Source of the DNA: DAIDKA01 sp036521075
GTDB taxonomy: Bacteria; Pseudomonadota; Gammaproteobacteria; Steroidobacterales; Steroidobacteraceae
Direction of reading: 5' to 3'
DNA length: 64,000 nt
Assembly (NCBI GenBank): GCA_036521075.1
Contig: DATDIL010000021.1
Span: forward strand, 1-64,000
Shown here in pieces: positions 7,647 through 14,358 of the stretch. A program made the translations under genes and the position numbers. Each line of letters opens with the position of its first letter. The first letter of the stretch is position 1. The notes below the pieces were generated by a model. That model was not told the DNA's origin, searched no databases, and was given only the letters and a program-made list of their open reading frames with translations.

Positions 7647-9363
7647 CGAGAAGAACTATGCGCCCGTGCTGAGCTGGGGCGCGCAGCAGAGAGCGTTCAG
7701 GGTCGCAGCCTGCTATTGTTCAAGCCAGAAGCCGCACACAAGAGCGGCTAGGGGGTTCAGATGCGCAACTCACTCATCCTCATCGGCGCTTTCGGCCTTT
7801 CCGCATTCATATCTGAGGCAATCGCGGCAACAACGTGCGATCAACTTGGCAGCGTGCCCCTCGAGCATGCCGTCGTCACGGACGCTCGGCTGGTGCCCGA
7901 AGGTCCGGGTCAGGCGCCCGTCACACCGGGCGGTCCGCCGCCGCCATTGCTCCCCGCGCACTGCCGCGTGCAGTTGGACCTCAAGCCCACTTCGGATTCG
8001 CTGATCAAGATGGAGATGTGGCTGCCTCCCGCCGACAAATGGAATGGCAAGTTTCTCGGCGCGGGTAATGGCGGTTTTGCAGGATCCATTCAGGGCCTGC
8101 GCTCAGAAATGCCACAGGCTCTGAACCGCGGGTACGCAACCGCGGGCACGGACACGGGTCACCAGGAGACCGGGGGCAAGTGGGGCATCGGTCACCCGGA
8201 AAAAATGGTCGACTTCGCCTATCGGTCGACGCACGAGATGACGCTGAAAGCCAAGCAGCTCGCCAAGGCGTTTTACGACAAGGATCCTCAGCATTCCTAT
8301 TTTTCGAGCTGCTCGACCGGCGGGCGCATGGCGGTCATGGAGGCGCAGCGCTATCCCGAAGACTACGACGGTATCGTCGCGGGCGCGCTCGCCAACCGCC
8401 ACATCCGCATGTGGGCCGCGGGAATCGCTTCGAGCGTCGAGCTGATCAAGCACCCCGAAGAAGCGCTGTCCAAGGAGCAAGTCGCGCTCGTCAACGATCT
8501 GGTGACGAAGGCCTGTGACGTCCGGCACGAAGGTTTCTTGAACGATCCGCGTGAATGCGAAGTCAATTTCGCAGCCCTGCGCTGTACTGCGGGGCAATCG
8601 GGCGGCGTCTGCCTGACCGAGCCGGAGCTCAAGACCGTCACCACGTTCTACACCGGCGTAAAGAACTCGAAAGGCGAGCTGATCTTTTCGGGGGCGCCAC
8701 TCAGCCGACCCATGGTTCCCTCGTCTACCAATCCAAACGGGCCGGATGGTCTTTTCGATCTCGTGCGCATCGCACGCGACGATGAGGGGCTGGACTGGAA
8801 GACGTTTGACGTCGACCGCGATGTGCCGCTGCTCGATCAGAAACTGGGATTTGTTGATGCTGTGAACCCGGATCTTTCAAAGTTCAAGGCTCGCGGCGGC
8901 AAGCTGCTGATGTACCACGGCTGGGCCGATCCGGCCATCTCGCCTCAGAACACGATCCGCTACTACGAGTCCGTACTCAAGACGATGGGGTCGCAGCAGG
9001 GTGACTGGGTTCGGCTGTTCATGGTGCCGGGCATGGGCCATTGTCGGGGCGGTCCGGGCCTCAATGGCTTCGATTCGACGCTCGCCATCGAGCAGTGGGT
9101 CGAGCAGGGCGCCGCACCGAAGCAGCTCGAAGGCCATGGTGCGAACGGATTGACCCGACCACTGTGTCCGTATCCTCAATCGGCGCAATACAAGGGGTCG
9201 GGTGACCTGAAGGACGGGCGGAACTGGTCCTGCAAGGGCGAAACGCCAAAGTAAAGCGGTAGCGCCGATCGCAGCGGCGTATTGGCTGAACAGGCAGGCC
9301 ATGGCTCATTTTTCATGGGGGAAAGTGGATCGGAGAGTGTCAGTCGCTCCCATGATGGATTGG
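7468..9363. mobile_element. decayed dusA element carrying a tannase gene
   Basis: Bounded by the dusA core in copy A (7468) and copy B (9352), 1884 bases core to core. It contains the long-repeat flank, a dead antitoxin start and one intact cargo gene (tannase/feruloyl esterase). No integrase remains, so it cannot move by itself. Boundaries are defined by the conserved ATGATGGATTGG of each dusA fragment; the exact crossover base is not known. Confidence 0.6.
7761..9254 (+). CDS. tannase/feruloyl esterase family protein
   Basis: A 497-residue secreted esterase. A signal peptide (LILIGAFGLSAFISEAIA) precedes a mature domain with the tannase family hallmarks: the nucleophile motif FSSCSTGGR (Ser185 with neighbouring Cys184), Asp390 in HGWADPAIS and His427-Cys428 in GMGHCRGG. 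In characterised tannases and feruloyl esterases these form a Ser-Asp-His triad whose Cys pair is disulfide-linked (CS-D-HC). Likely substrates are gallate or ferulate esters from plant phenolics. GGGGG precedes the ATG. It is the only intact gene of its small element and has no catabolic neighbours, so it may act as a stand-alone cargo enzyme. Confidence 0.9.
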   Translation: MRNSLILIGAFGLSAFISEAIAATTCDQLGSVPLEHAVVTDARLVPEGPGQAPVTPGGPPPPLLPAHCRVQLDLKPTSDSLIKMEMWLPPADKWNGKFLGAGNGGFAGSIQGLRSEMPQALNRGYATAGTDTGHQETGGKWGIGHPEKMVDFAYRSTHEMTLKAKQLAKAFYDKDPQHSYFSSCSTGGRMAVMEAQRYPEDYDGIVAGALANRHIRMWAAGIASSVELIKHPEEALSKEQVALVNDLVTKACDVRHEGFLNDPRECEVNFAALRCTAGQSGGVCLTEPELKTVTTFYTGVKNSKGELIFSGAPLSRPMVPSSTNPNGPDGLFDLVRIARDDEGLDWKTFDVDRDVPLLDQKLGFVDAVNPDLSKFKARGGKLLMYHGWADPAISPQNTIRYYESVLKTMGSQQGDWVRLFMVPGMGHCRGGPGLNGFDSTLAIEQWVEQGAAPKQLEGHGANGLTRPLCPYPQSAQYKGSGDLKDGRNWSCKGETPK

Positions 9364-9390
9364 ATCGACAAAACCAAGTCTGCCTTGTAG
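9301..9390 (+). pseudogene. dusA': dusA 5' fragment, copy B (attachment-site remnant)
   Basis: A 29-codon frame with ATG at 9301 that reads MAHFSWGKVDRRVSVAPMMD then WIDKTKSAL and stop. From HFS on it matches intact dusA residues 22-40; the first ~20 dusA codons are gone. The core ATGATGGATTGG is at 9352. It lies 46 bases after the tannase stop and leads straight into the second copy of the long direct repeat. Confidence 0.82.
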
Positions 9391-9551
9391 ATCAGCAGCT
9401 TACGGGCTACGGGAAAGGATTGTCTCCTTTACGTCACCTCGAATCGGCCGTTGTAACGCCGCAAGCCGCAGCGTTCCTTGACCCTGTACAACAAAAACAG
9501 TAATTTGTACAACAAGAATGGTGGGAATGGGCAATGAAAACCTCAATGGCG
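9329..9551 (+). repeat. long direct repeat, copy 2
   Basis: Second copy of the ~200-base repeat seen at 7443-7646. It contains two tandem 21-base units that each start with TGTACAACAA (9485 and 9506), where copy 1 has one. Here the shared ATG (9534) opens an intact antitoxin gene. Confidence 0.85.
9478..9515 (+). promoter_or_regulatory. sigma70-type promoter of the antitoxin-toxin pair
   Basis: TTGACC (9478-9483) and TAATTT (9501-9506) are separated by 17 bases. The spacer and -10 lie across two direct repeats of TGTACAACAA 21 bases (two helical turns) apart, which could be operator half-sites for the ribbon-helix-helix antitoxin. In the other repeat copy one unit is lost together with the -10. 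Confidence 0.55.
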
Positions 9552-9827
9552 TCGGTGCGAGGTAGGAAGGAATTGGCAGCCACGCGGAATCGGGCAACAC
9601 TCGAGTCCGCGCGCGCCGCCGGATTGCTCGGTGGCGCCAAGAGTGCTCGGGTGGCGGGACGCGTGTCGGCGGAGCTCGTCGCGGCAGCAAAAAGCAGTGC
9701 GGGTGTCATCTCCGACACGGACGTCATCGAGATTGCGCTGGCAAAGTTGGCGCTTGAGGACGATTTCGGCGCGAAGCTCGTGCGCGACAAGGGCGCTGTT
9801 CCGCGAGAGCTCGATATTGAGTTTTGA
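9534..9827 (+). CDS. antitoxin-like protein, ribbon-helix-helix type
   Basis: A 97-residue protein with a basic N-terminus and a C-terminal stretch SARVAGRVSAELVAAAKSSA followed by DTDVIEIALAKLALEDDFG, the strand-helix-helix pattern of ribbon-helix-helix antitoxins. The acidic tail (VPRELDIEF) would contact the toxin. It directly precedes and slightly overlaps a PIN-domain gene, the usual antitoxin-first order. The promoter and translation start are shared with the long direct repeat. The family name is not certain. Confidence 0.72.
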   Translation: MKTSMASVRGRKELAATRNRATLESARAAGLLGGAKSARVAGRVSAELVAAAKSSAGVISDTDVIEIALAKLALEDDFGAKLVRDKGAVPRELDIEF

Positions 9828-10389
9828 TCTCGACGCTGCGCTGCGAACGCTCCGACCACGGGGCAAGAAGCGGCCGCTCATGCGACGCCCGGATGACGAG
9901 TTGCCGTGGGTGGATCGCGCTGCGGCGATCGGATCGCCCGTCCTGCTTGACACGACGGTCTACATCGACACGCTCCAGGGCCGATCGCCCGCCGCGCTTG
10001 ATGCGTTTATCAGTTTCCGTACGTGCAATCATTCCTCAGTCTGCCTAGCTGAGCTTGCCCACGCATTTGGGCGCCTGAGTCCGAGCGATCCGAGAACCGA
10101 TGCTGCGCTCAAGGTGATCGGGCAATCGATTCGCGCTATCCCAGCACATCGACTCGTCGCGCCCGACGCGGCGACGTGGGGGACGGCGGGGATTCTGGCT
10201 GGACTTCTGTTTCGCCTGGGATCTCGTGCTGTCGGCGCCGAACAGAGATCGCTCAACGACGCGCTGGTTTATTTGCAGGGGCGCAAGCTCGGTTTGCCGG
10301 TGGTCACCGGCAACATCGCGGACTTCGATTTTCTTAATCAACTCGTACCTGACGGACGGATTCTCGTTTACAGAAGGGCAGAGAACTAG
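9817..10389 (+). CDS. PIN-domain (VapC-like) toxin
   Basis: A PIN-domain ribonuclease with the acidic set in place: Asp45 in LLDTTVYID, Glu79 in LAELAHAFG, Asp148 in LNDALVYLQ and the Asn/Asp pair in TGNIADFDF. VapC-type toxins cut tRNA or rRNA when freed from the antitoxin. I take the TTG at 9817, overlapping the antitoxin by 11 bases, which gives 190 residues; the ATG at 9880 is an alternative that keeps the whole PIN fold. It appears intact, unlike the other two toxins in the array. Confidence 0.75.
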   Translation: MSFDLDAALRTLRPRGKKRPLMRRPDDELPWVDRAAAIGSPVLLDTTVYIDTLQGRSPAALDAFISFRTCNHSSVCLAELAHAFGRLSPSDPRTDAALKVIGQSIRAIPAHRLVAPDAATWGTAGILAGLLFRLGSRAVGAEQRSLNDALVYLQGRKLGLPVVTGNIADFDFLNQLVPDGRILVYRRAEN

Positions 10390-10427
10390 CGGGTGTCGCC
10401 TCGACTTCTCGGGCACGTCCCATAAAA

Positions 10428-10484
10428 ATGAAGCAAATAGATCGCCGAATTTCCGTTGCGCCCATGATGGATTGGACGGACTAG
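10428..10484 (+). pseudogene. dusA': dusA 5' fragment, copy C (attachment-site remnant)
   Basis: An 18-codon frame, MKQIDRRISVAPMMDWTD then stop, matching intact dusA residues 29-42. The core ATGATGGATTGG is at 10464. It sits 38 bases after the PIN toxin stop. It is the shortest of the three fragments. Confidence 0.8.
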
Positions 10485-10530
10485 TTTCACCGGGCCAATG
10501 AAATCATGAACTTGGAAGCGATGGAATTGG

Positions 10531-10551
10531 CTTGAGCCCTATATGACTCCT
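10531..10551 (+). repeat. copy of the integrase-dusA intergenic motif
   Basis: Twenty-one bases containing CCTATATGAC match 13145-13165, upstream of intact dusA, at 19 of 21 positions. Here it lies about 50 bases after dusA fragment C, that is, at the left end of the last element. It may be an arm-type integrase or excisionase site, or scar of a further insertion. Confidence 0.5.
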
Positions 10552-10625
10552 GGACGTGCACGGGTCGCTATACGGCCCCTCCGACCTTTGCCCGCGCGAC
10601 TGGCGGCGAGTGGGCTTTGCACAGG

Positions 10626-10832
10626 ATGAATACGACCGCCATTGACCAGATGTCCTGGGAAGAAAAGCTCCGCGCCTTGGAGGAGTTGTGGGACGCCATT
10701 ACGCGCGAGGGCGACCGCTACGGGTCACCCGCCTGGCATGAGCAGGAGCTGAAAGAAACTCAGCAACGCTACGATGCGGGCGGAGAGGCGTCGATGGACT
10801 GGGCGACTGCAAAGCGCGATCTCCGCAGATAG
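10626..10832 (+). CDS. addiction-module antitoxin component
   Basis: The 68-residue product starts at the ATG at 10626 with MNTTAIDQMSWEEKLRALEE and LWDAI, the typical opening of the 'putative addiction module component' family that is always paired with a RelE/ParE toxin. The middle WHEQELKETQQRY region and the C-terminal WATAKRDLR tail are as expected. The toxin gene begins four bases after its stop. It looks intact although its toxin partner does not. Confidence 0.8.
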   Translation: MNTTAIDQMSWEEKLRALEELWDAITREGDRYGSPAWHEQELKETQQRYDAGGEASMDWATAKRDLRR

Positions 10833-10836
10833 ATCG

Positions 10837-11069
10837 ATGCAGCTGCGGATACTGAGATCCGCATTTGGGGACCTTGATCAGGGCAGGGCCTTCTACACGC
10901 AACACGGCGATGAGGTCGGCGAGTACTTCCTAGACTCGCTTTTCTTGGACATCGATTCGCTCGCGTCGCACGCCGGTGTCCATGCGCAAGTCTGGGGGTC
11001 TTGGACTGTCGTAGCCGCCCCTCGCGCGTGCGACAGGCATTGAGAGCTGAGCGCTCGCAGGGGCGATAG
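10837..11069 (+). pseudogene. RelE/ParE-family toxin with internal deletion and frameshift
   Basis: The first ~54 codons read as a normal toxin N-terminus (MQLRILRSAFGDLDQGRAFY, then EYFLDSLFLDIDSLASHAGV). Near 10990 the frame fails and ends at 11043. One frame over, from 10998, the codons read VLDCRSRPSRVRQALRAE and stop at 11069, which is the expected C-terminal strand of the same family. The central strand pair usually reading like RFPYAIYY is missing. So an internal deletion of roughly 60-80 bases, not a multiple of three, has inactivated the toxin while its antitoxin is kept. Confidence 0.7.
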
Positions 11070-11210
11070 CACCGAGGATCCTGGCATTTCGCTTAATTGC
11101 CGAGCAGTGCCACCATGCGCCGCCTCGGCGTATTTGTAGCGACCGCTTCGTGGCAATGAAAGATACATAGGGAGCAGTGATTTGGCCGAACGAAACGGAC
11201 CGCCACATGC

Positions 11211-11253
11211 TTGCCCAGGAGCAGATTCCTTACTATAATACACGCGGTAAGGA
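11211..11253 (+). promoter_or_regulatory. promoter with overlapping inverted-repeat operator
   Basis: TTGCCC (11211-11216), a 17-base spacer, and a perfect TATAAT (11234-11239). The -10 lies between the arms of an inverted repeat, TCCTTAC (11227-11233) and GTAAGGA (11247-11253), 13 bases apart. This placement suits autorepression by the downstream AbrB-type antitoxin. Confidence 0.65.
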
Positions 11254-11267
11254 TTACGGAGCCAGCA

Positions 11268-11486
11268 ATGACTACTGAAGCCACACTAACAAGCAAGGGT
11301 CAGACGACCATTCCCAAACCCATTCGGGACAGTTTGGGCATGAAGACGGGAGACAGGATGAGCTTCACCTTGATGCCGGACGGCGTTGTTGTCATGCGAG
11401 TAAAAAACAAGCATGTGTCTGAACTCGCAGGGCTGTTGTACAAGAAGGGCAGGAAACCTGTACCCATCGAGCTCTTGTCCCGCTGA
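11268..11486 (+). CDS. AbrB/MazE-type antitoxin
   Basis: The 72-residue product begins at ATG 11268, with GGAG eight bases upstream. It has the swapped-hairpin AbrB DNA-binding domain: TLTSKGQTTIPKPIRDSLGM then KTGDRMSFTLMPDGVVVMRV, about residues 6-45. The tail (HVSELAGLLYKKGRKPVPIE) is the toxin-contacting part. Its stop overlaps the start of the PIN toxin by one base. An inverted repeat on the promoter suggests autoregulation. Confidence 0.85.
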   Translation: MTTEATLTSKGQTTIPKPIRDSLGMKTGDRMSFTLMPDGVVVMRVKNKHVSELAGLLYKKGRKPVPIELLSR

Positions 11487-11854
11487 TGCTCGGCGTTGAT
11501 ACCAATGTCCTAGTCCGGTTTCTGACCCGCGACGATCAACCACAGTATGCGAAGGCGCGGCGGATGATTGATCGCGAAGTCGCCAAGGGCGAGCCGGTCT
11601 TGGTTAGTCTGCTGGTATTGCTGGAGACCGAATGGGTGCTGCGAAGCCGATACGAAATGGCGAAGGCAGACATAGTTACGGCCTTCTCTGCGCTGTTGGA
11701 CACGGCCGATCTGACCTTCGAGGACGAGCCGTCTGTGGAGACCGCGGTCTATTCCTGGAAGGATTCGGCGGCGGATTTTGCGGATTGCCTCATCGAGGCA
11801 CGCAATCGCAGGCTGGGCTGTCGTGCCACGGCAACGTTCGATGTCAGGCCCTGA
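11486..11854 (+). CDS. VapC-like PIN toxin, C-terminus frameshifted
   Basis: A 122-residue PIN-domain protein with Asp5 in VDTNVLVRFL, Glu47 in LLETEWVL, Asp97/Asp100 in DFADCLIEA and Asp119 in ATFDV. The reading frame ends early as VRP. One frame over, the next codons read ALKLAGFISV and stop at 11880, the usual end of this family after TFD(R/V)K. A one-base change near 11845 has therefore cut off about ten residues. The acidic residues are all present, so activity could persist in weakened form. Confidence 0.75.
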   Translation: MLGVDTNVLVRFLTRDDQPQYAKARRMIDREVAKGEPVLVSLLVLLETEWVLRSRYEMAKADIVTAFSALLDTADLTFEDEPSVETAVYSWKDSAADFADCLIEARNRRLGCRATATFDVRP

Positions 11855-11866
11855 AGCTCGCAGGAT

Positions 11867-12406
11867 TTATTTCGGTCTAAGATACCGAGTTCCGGCGGAT
11901 CGGGCGAGTTTTGACCCTTGGCGACGAAGTACGCGGCCGAAAACGCCGTGTGCTACGGCGATCACGTCGTGCTCTTGGGATCGCAGCCACTTGATGGCCC
12001 GAACACCGACTTCGGCGTAGCTCTCGCCGTTGGACGGCGGAACGTTCCACGGATCGCTGGCACGGACTTCCCACTGTGTCCGGAATTTATGACGAACCTC
12101 AGCTTGGGTCAGGCCGGTCCAAGCGCCATAATCAATCTCCCGGAGCCGATCGTCCATCTCGTAGGCCGTCGGCGGCGGGCCGAGGGTCTCCAGAATGATG
12201 GCGGACGTCGCCATCGCGCGGCCCAGAGGGCTCGACACCAGACGCGGCGTCTTGGAGCTCTGCAGTAGCTGTTTGAGAATCTCGCCCACGTATCGAGCTT
12301 GCTCTCGGCCGATCCTCGTCAGTGGGGTATCGGCGCGACAACCTTGAATGCGATGGTTGGCGTTCCATTCTGTCTGGCCGTGACGGACCAAGCAGATCAC
12401 AGGCAT
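11867..12406 (-). pseudogene. histidine phosphatase (phosphoglycerate-mutase-like), 3'-truncated
   Basis: The ATG at 12406 has AGGA eight bases before it; an ATG two codons upstream is too close to it. The product opens with ICLVRHGQTEWNANHRIQG, the phosphohistidine motif (RHGxTxxN), has SSPLGRAMATS with its conserved Arg, Glu in REIDYGAW, and the second catalytic His in VIAVAHGVFGRVLR. After that the sequence turns into a short unrelated tail and stops, whereas family members continue about 25-30 residues. All catalytic residues remain. The 3' end meets the toxin gene tail-to-tail and probably marks a recombination junction near 11933. Confidence 0.7.
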
Positions 12407-13116
12407 GTCCATGTCCTGATCGGGTCAGACGCGAAGGGACTGCGCAGTAAGATCTCCGCTTGTCGCCGCGCCGAGGCGATGGCGAAGTCCATGATCGCCA
12501 ACATGGGAATATCCGCGCGTCTGTCACGCCTGGCGAAGTAGTCGCGCAGCCGCGCGAGTTCCTGAGGTGTCGGTCGCCGCGCGCGCTTGCGCGCCTTGCC
12601 GATGAGACGCAGCGTTGCGCACGCTTCGCGCGCCTCCTGCGCCACCTCAGGGCGCACCGGGAGCTCCTTGACGTTGCTCGCGGCCCGCAGCACGACGCCA
12701 ATCCAGATCAGATCATTCATGACCGTCGCGGGGCCCGCGCCGTCCGCGCGACGGCGGCGCACGTGGCTGATCAACGCCGCCGCGGTGAGTTCCAGGGCGT
12801 TTACCTTGCCGATAGTGTGGCGCTCGAGGAACTCGAGATGACTTTGCTTGCTTCGCTGCCATTTGGAAATCGTCTCGAAGGTCTCGATGTACCAGCGGAT
12901 GAGCGCCGCCAGCGTAACGGGCTCGTGCTGCCTGCGGCCTGGCACGGCCTGGTTTTCCCGCTGCACCTCACGGTGCTTGGTCCAGCTTGCGGCAGCGGAA
13001 CGCTGCGCAAAAGTCCGGTACTCCTGCTGGAGCAACGCTCGCCCGTTACGGATGCGAATGATCGCGGTGCAGCGCGTGGAACCGTCGGCCTGTCGCCGTG
13101 CTCGTATCTGTGCCAT
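12397..13116 (-). pseudogene. dusA-type tyrosine recombinase, truncated in the catalytic domain
   Basis: The N-terminus has QIRARRQADGSTRCTAIIRI, followed by a core-binding SAM-like domain (about residues 60-150) and the start of the catalytic domain. The sequence reaches AIMDFAIASARRQAEI, which holds the first catalytic Arg, then joins unrelated DNA near 12450 and stops after 17 codons. The Lys, HxxR, second His and Tyr nucleophile of tyrosine recombinases are missing, so it cannot recombine DNA. It reads away from intact dusA with its start 72 bases from the dusA ATG, the standard layout of integrases that use the dusA 5' end. Confidence 0.82.
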
Positions 13117-13129
13117 GTCCTAAACTCGG

Positions 13130-13165
13130 AGGGGTCAAGCTATTCTTGACCCCTATATGACCCCT
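13130..13165. promoter_or_regulatory. inverted repeat between integrase and dusA
   Basis: A perfect ten-base inverted repeat, AGGGGTCAAG (13130-13139) and CTTGACCCCT (13145-13154), with a five-base loop, followed by a third TGACCCCT (13158-13165). It lies in the 72-base gap between the divergent integrase and dusA starts, so it could be an operator or an integrase arm site. The right half recurs at 10531. Confidence 0.55.
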
Positions 13166-13188
13166 TTGCAAACGCTAAACTACCCGGA

Positions 13189-14271
13189 ATGCCCATAAAT
13201 CCCGCAGAAACGCCTGAGTCGGAAACGCCTATAAAACCAGGTGTTTCTGCCGATTTTTCCGAAAGAAAGCTCGATCGAAGGGTGTCAGTCGCTCCGATGA
13301 TGGATTGGACGGATCGCCACTGCCGCTACTTCCTGCGCGGATTCTCGCCTGACTTTCTGCTCTACACTGAAATGATCACGGCGGCCGCCATTCTGCGCGG
13401 TAATCGCGACCGATTGCTGGCCTACGATGTGGCGGAACACCCGGTGGCACTGCAGCTGGGGGGCAGCGATCCGGCCGATCTGGCATGCGCCGCGCGCCTC
13501 GGTGCGCAGTTCGGCTACGACGAAATCAACCTGAACTGTGGCTGCCCGAGTGATCGAGTACACAGTGGAACCTTTGGTGCCTGCCTGATGCTCGAACCGG
13601 CGCGTGTCGCCGATTGCGTGGCCGCGATACGTGCCGCGGTGAGTATTCCGGTGACCGTAAAGATGCGCATCGGCGTGGTGGTGGGTCACGATGCACCAGC
13701 GCGCGCGACGATGGCGCAATTCACCGCAATGGATGCCCAGGCGTTGATGGATTTTGTGGGTGCGGTCAGTGGCGCAGGCGCCGCGGCCGTGATCGTCCAT
13801 GCGCGCAAGGCCGTATTGGGCGGGCTGTCCCCGAAGGAGAATCGCGAGGTGCCTCCACTTCGGCATGACATCGTGAGGAGCGTGAAGGAACGATTTCCGC
13901 AATTGCCGGTGATCCTGAACGGCGGCCTGCGGCATGTCGGCTCGGTGGTGGAGGCGCTGTCCTGGTGCGACGGCGTAATGCTGGGTCGCGAGGCCTATCA
14001 TCGACCGTGGCTGCTGGTTGAGCTGCGCGCGGCGCTTGACGCTCACCATGCGGGTGGGGCGCCGGATCGAGCGGCGCTGCTCGCCAGGATGGCGGACTAC
14101 GCCGCCCGTGAACTTGCACGGGGCGAGCGCCTGCCCAGCATTACCCGCCACCTGCTCGGGCTGTACGCCGGTGAGCCGGGCGGTCGGGAATTTCGGCGCC
14201 GGCTCAGTGAAGGGGCCCGCGAACCGCAGGCCAGCGCTGACCTACTGTGCCGCGTCGCCCCGGCAAAGTAG
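13189..14271 (+). CDS. dusA: tRNA-dihydrouridine synthase A
   Basis: DusA reduces uridine to dihydrouridine in the tRNA D-loop using FMN and NADPH. The 360-residue product has the TIM-barrel start VSVAPMMDWTDRHCRYFLR, the catalytic Cys119 in NLNCGCPSDRV, the FMN site KMRIGV and VIVHARKA, and NGGLRHVGSVVEAL near the end of the barrel. The first 28 residues are an unusual extension (MPINPAETPESETP) shared with fragment A; the N-terminus comes from the inserted element. Three truncated copies of this 5' end lie upstream. It is the 3' boundary of the island array. Confidence 0.96.
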   Translation: MPINPAETPESETPIKPGVSADFSERKLDRRVSVAPMMDWTDRHCRYFLRGFSPDFLLYTEMITAAAILRGNRDRLLAYDVAEHPVALQLGGSDPADLACAARLGAQFGYDEINLNCGCPSDRVHSGTFGACLMLEPARVADCVAAIRAAVSIPVTVKMRIGVVVGHDAPARATMAQFTAMDAQALMDFVGAVSGAGAAAVIVHARKAVLGGLSPKENREVPPLRHDIVRSVKERFPQLPVILNGGLRHVGSVVEALSWCDGVMLGREAYHRPWLLVELRAALDAHHAGGAPDRAALLARMADYAARELARGERLPSITRHLLGLYAGEPGGREFRRRLSEGAREPQASADLLCRVAPAK

Positions 14272-14358
14272 CCATAACACCTCAGTTGCGTATAATCCCG
14301 GACATCGGTGCTTCGGCATTATGTCAGCTGTGGCACGGCTCCGCGTCTAAGTAGGTGC

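Larger units (their letters stand above)
9352..10475. mobile_element. mini dusA element carrying a PIN toxin-antitoxin pair
   Basis: Bounded by the dusA core in copy B (9352) and copy C (10464), 1112 bases core to core. The whole interior is a toxin-antitoxin pair and its promoter. Such a pair could stabilise the array by killing cells that lose it. No integrase is present. Confidence 0.58.
10464..13308. mobile_element. decayed dusA element with truncated integrase
   Basis: Bounded by the dusA core in copy C (10464) and the core inside intact dusA (13297), 2833 bases core to core. Cargo is an addiction-module pair with a broken ParE-like toxin, an AbrB/VapC-like pair with a frameshifted toxin, a truncated histidine phosphatase and a truncated integrase reading away from dusA. 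The present dusA start codons are supplied by this element's right end. Confidence 0.62.

Noticed and set aside
7476..7751. Open frame across the first long-repeat copy
   Set aside because: It reads attachment-site and promoter DNA in a different frame from dusA and ends in unrelated sequence.
12460..13149. Plus-strand open frame of 229 codons
   Set aside because: Antisense to the integrase.
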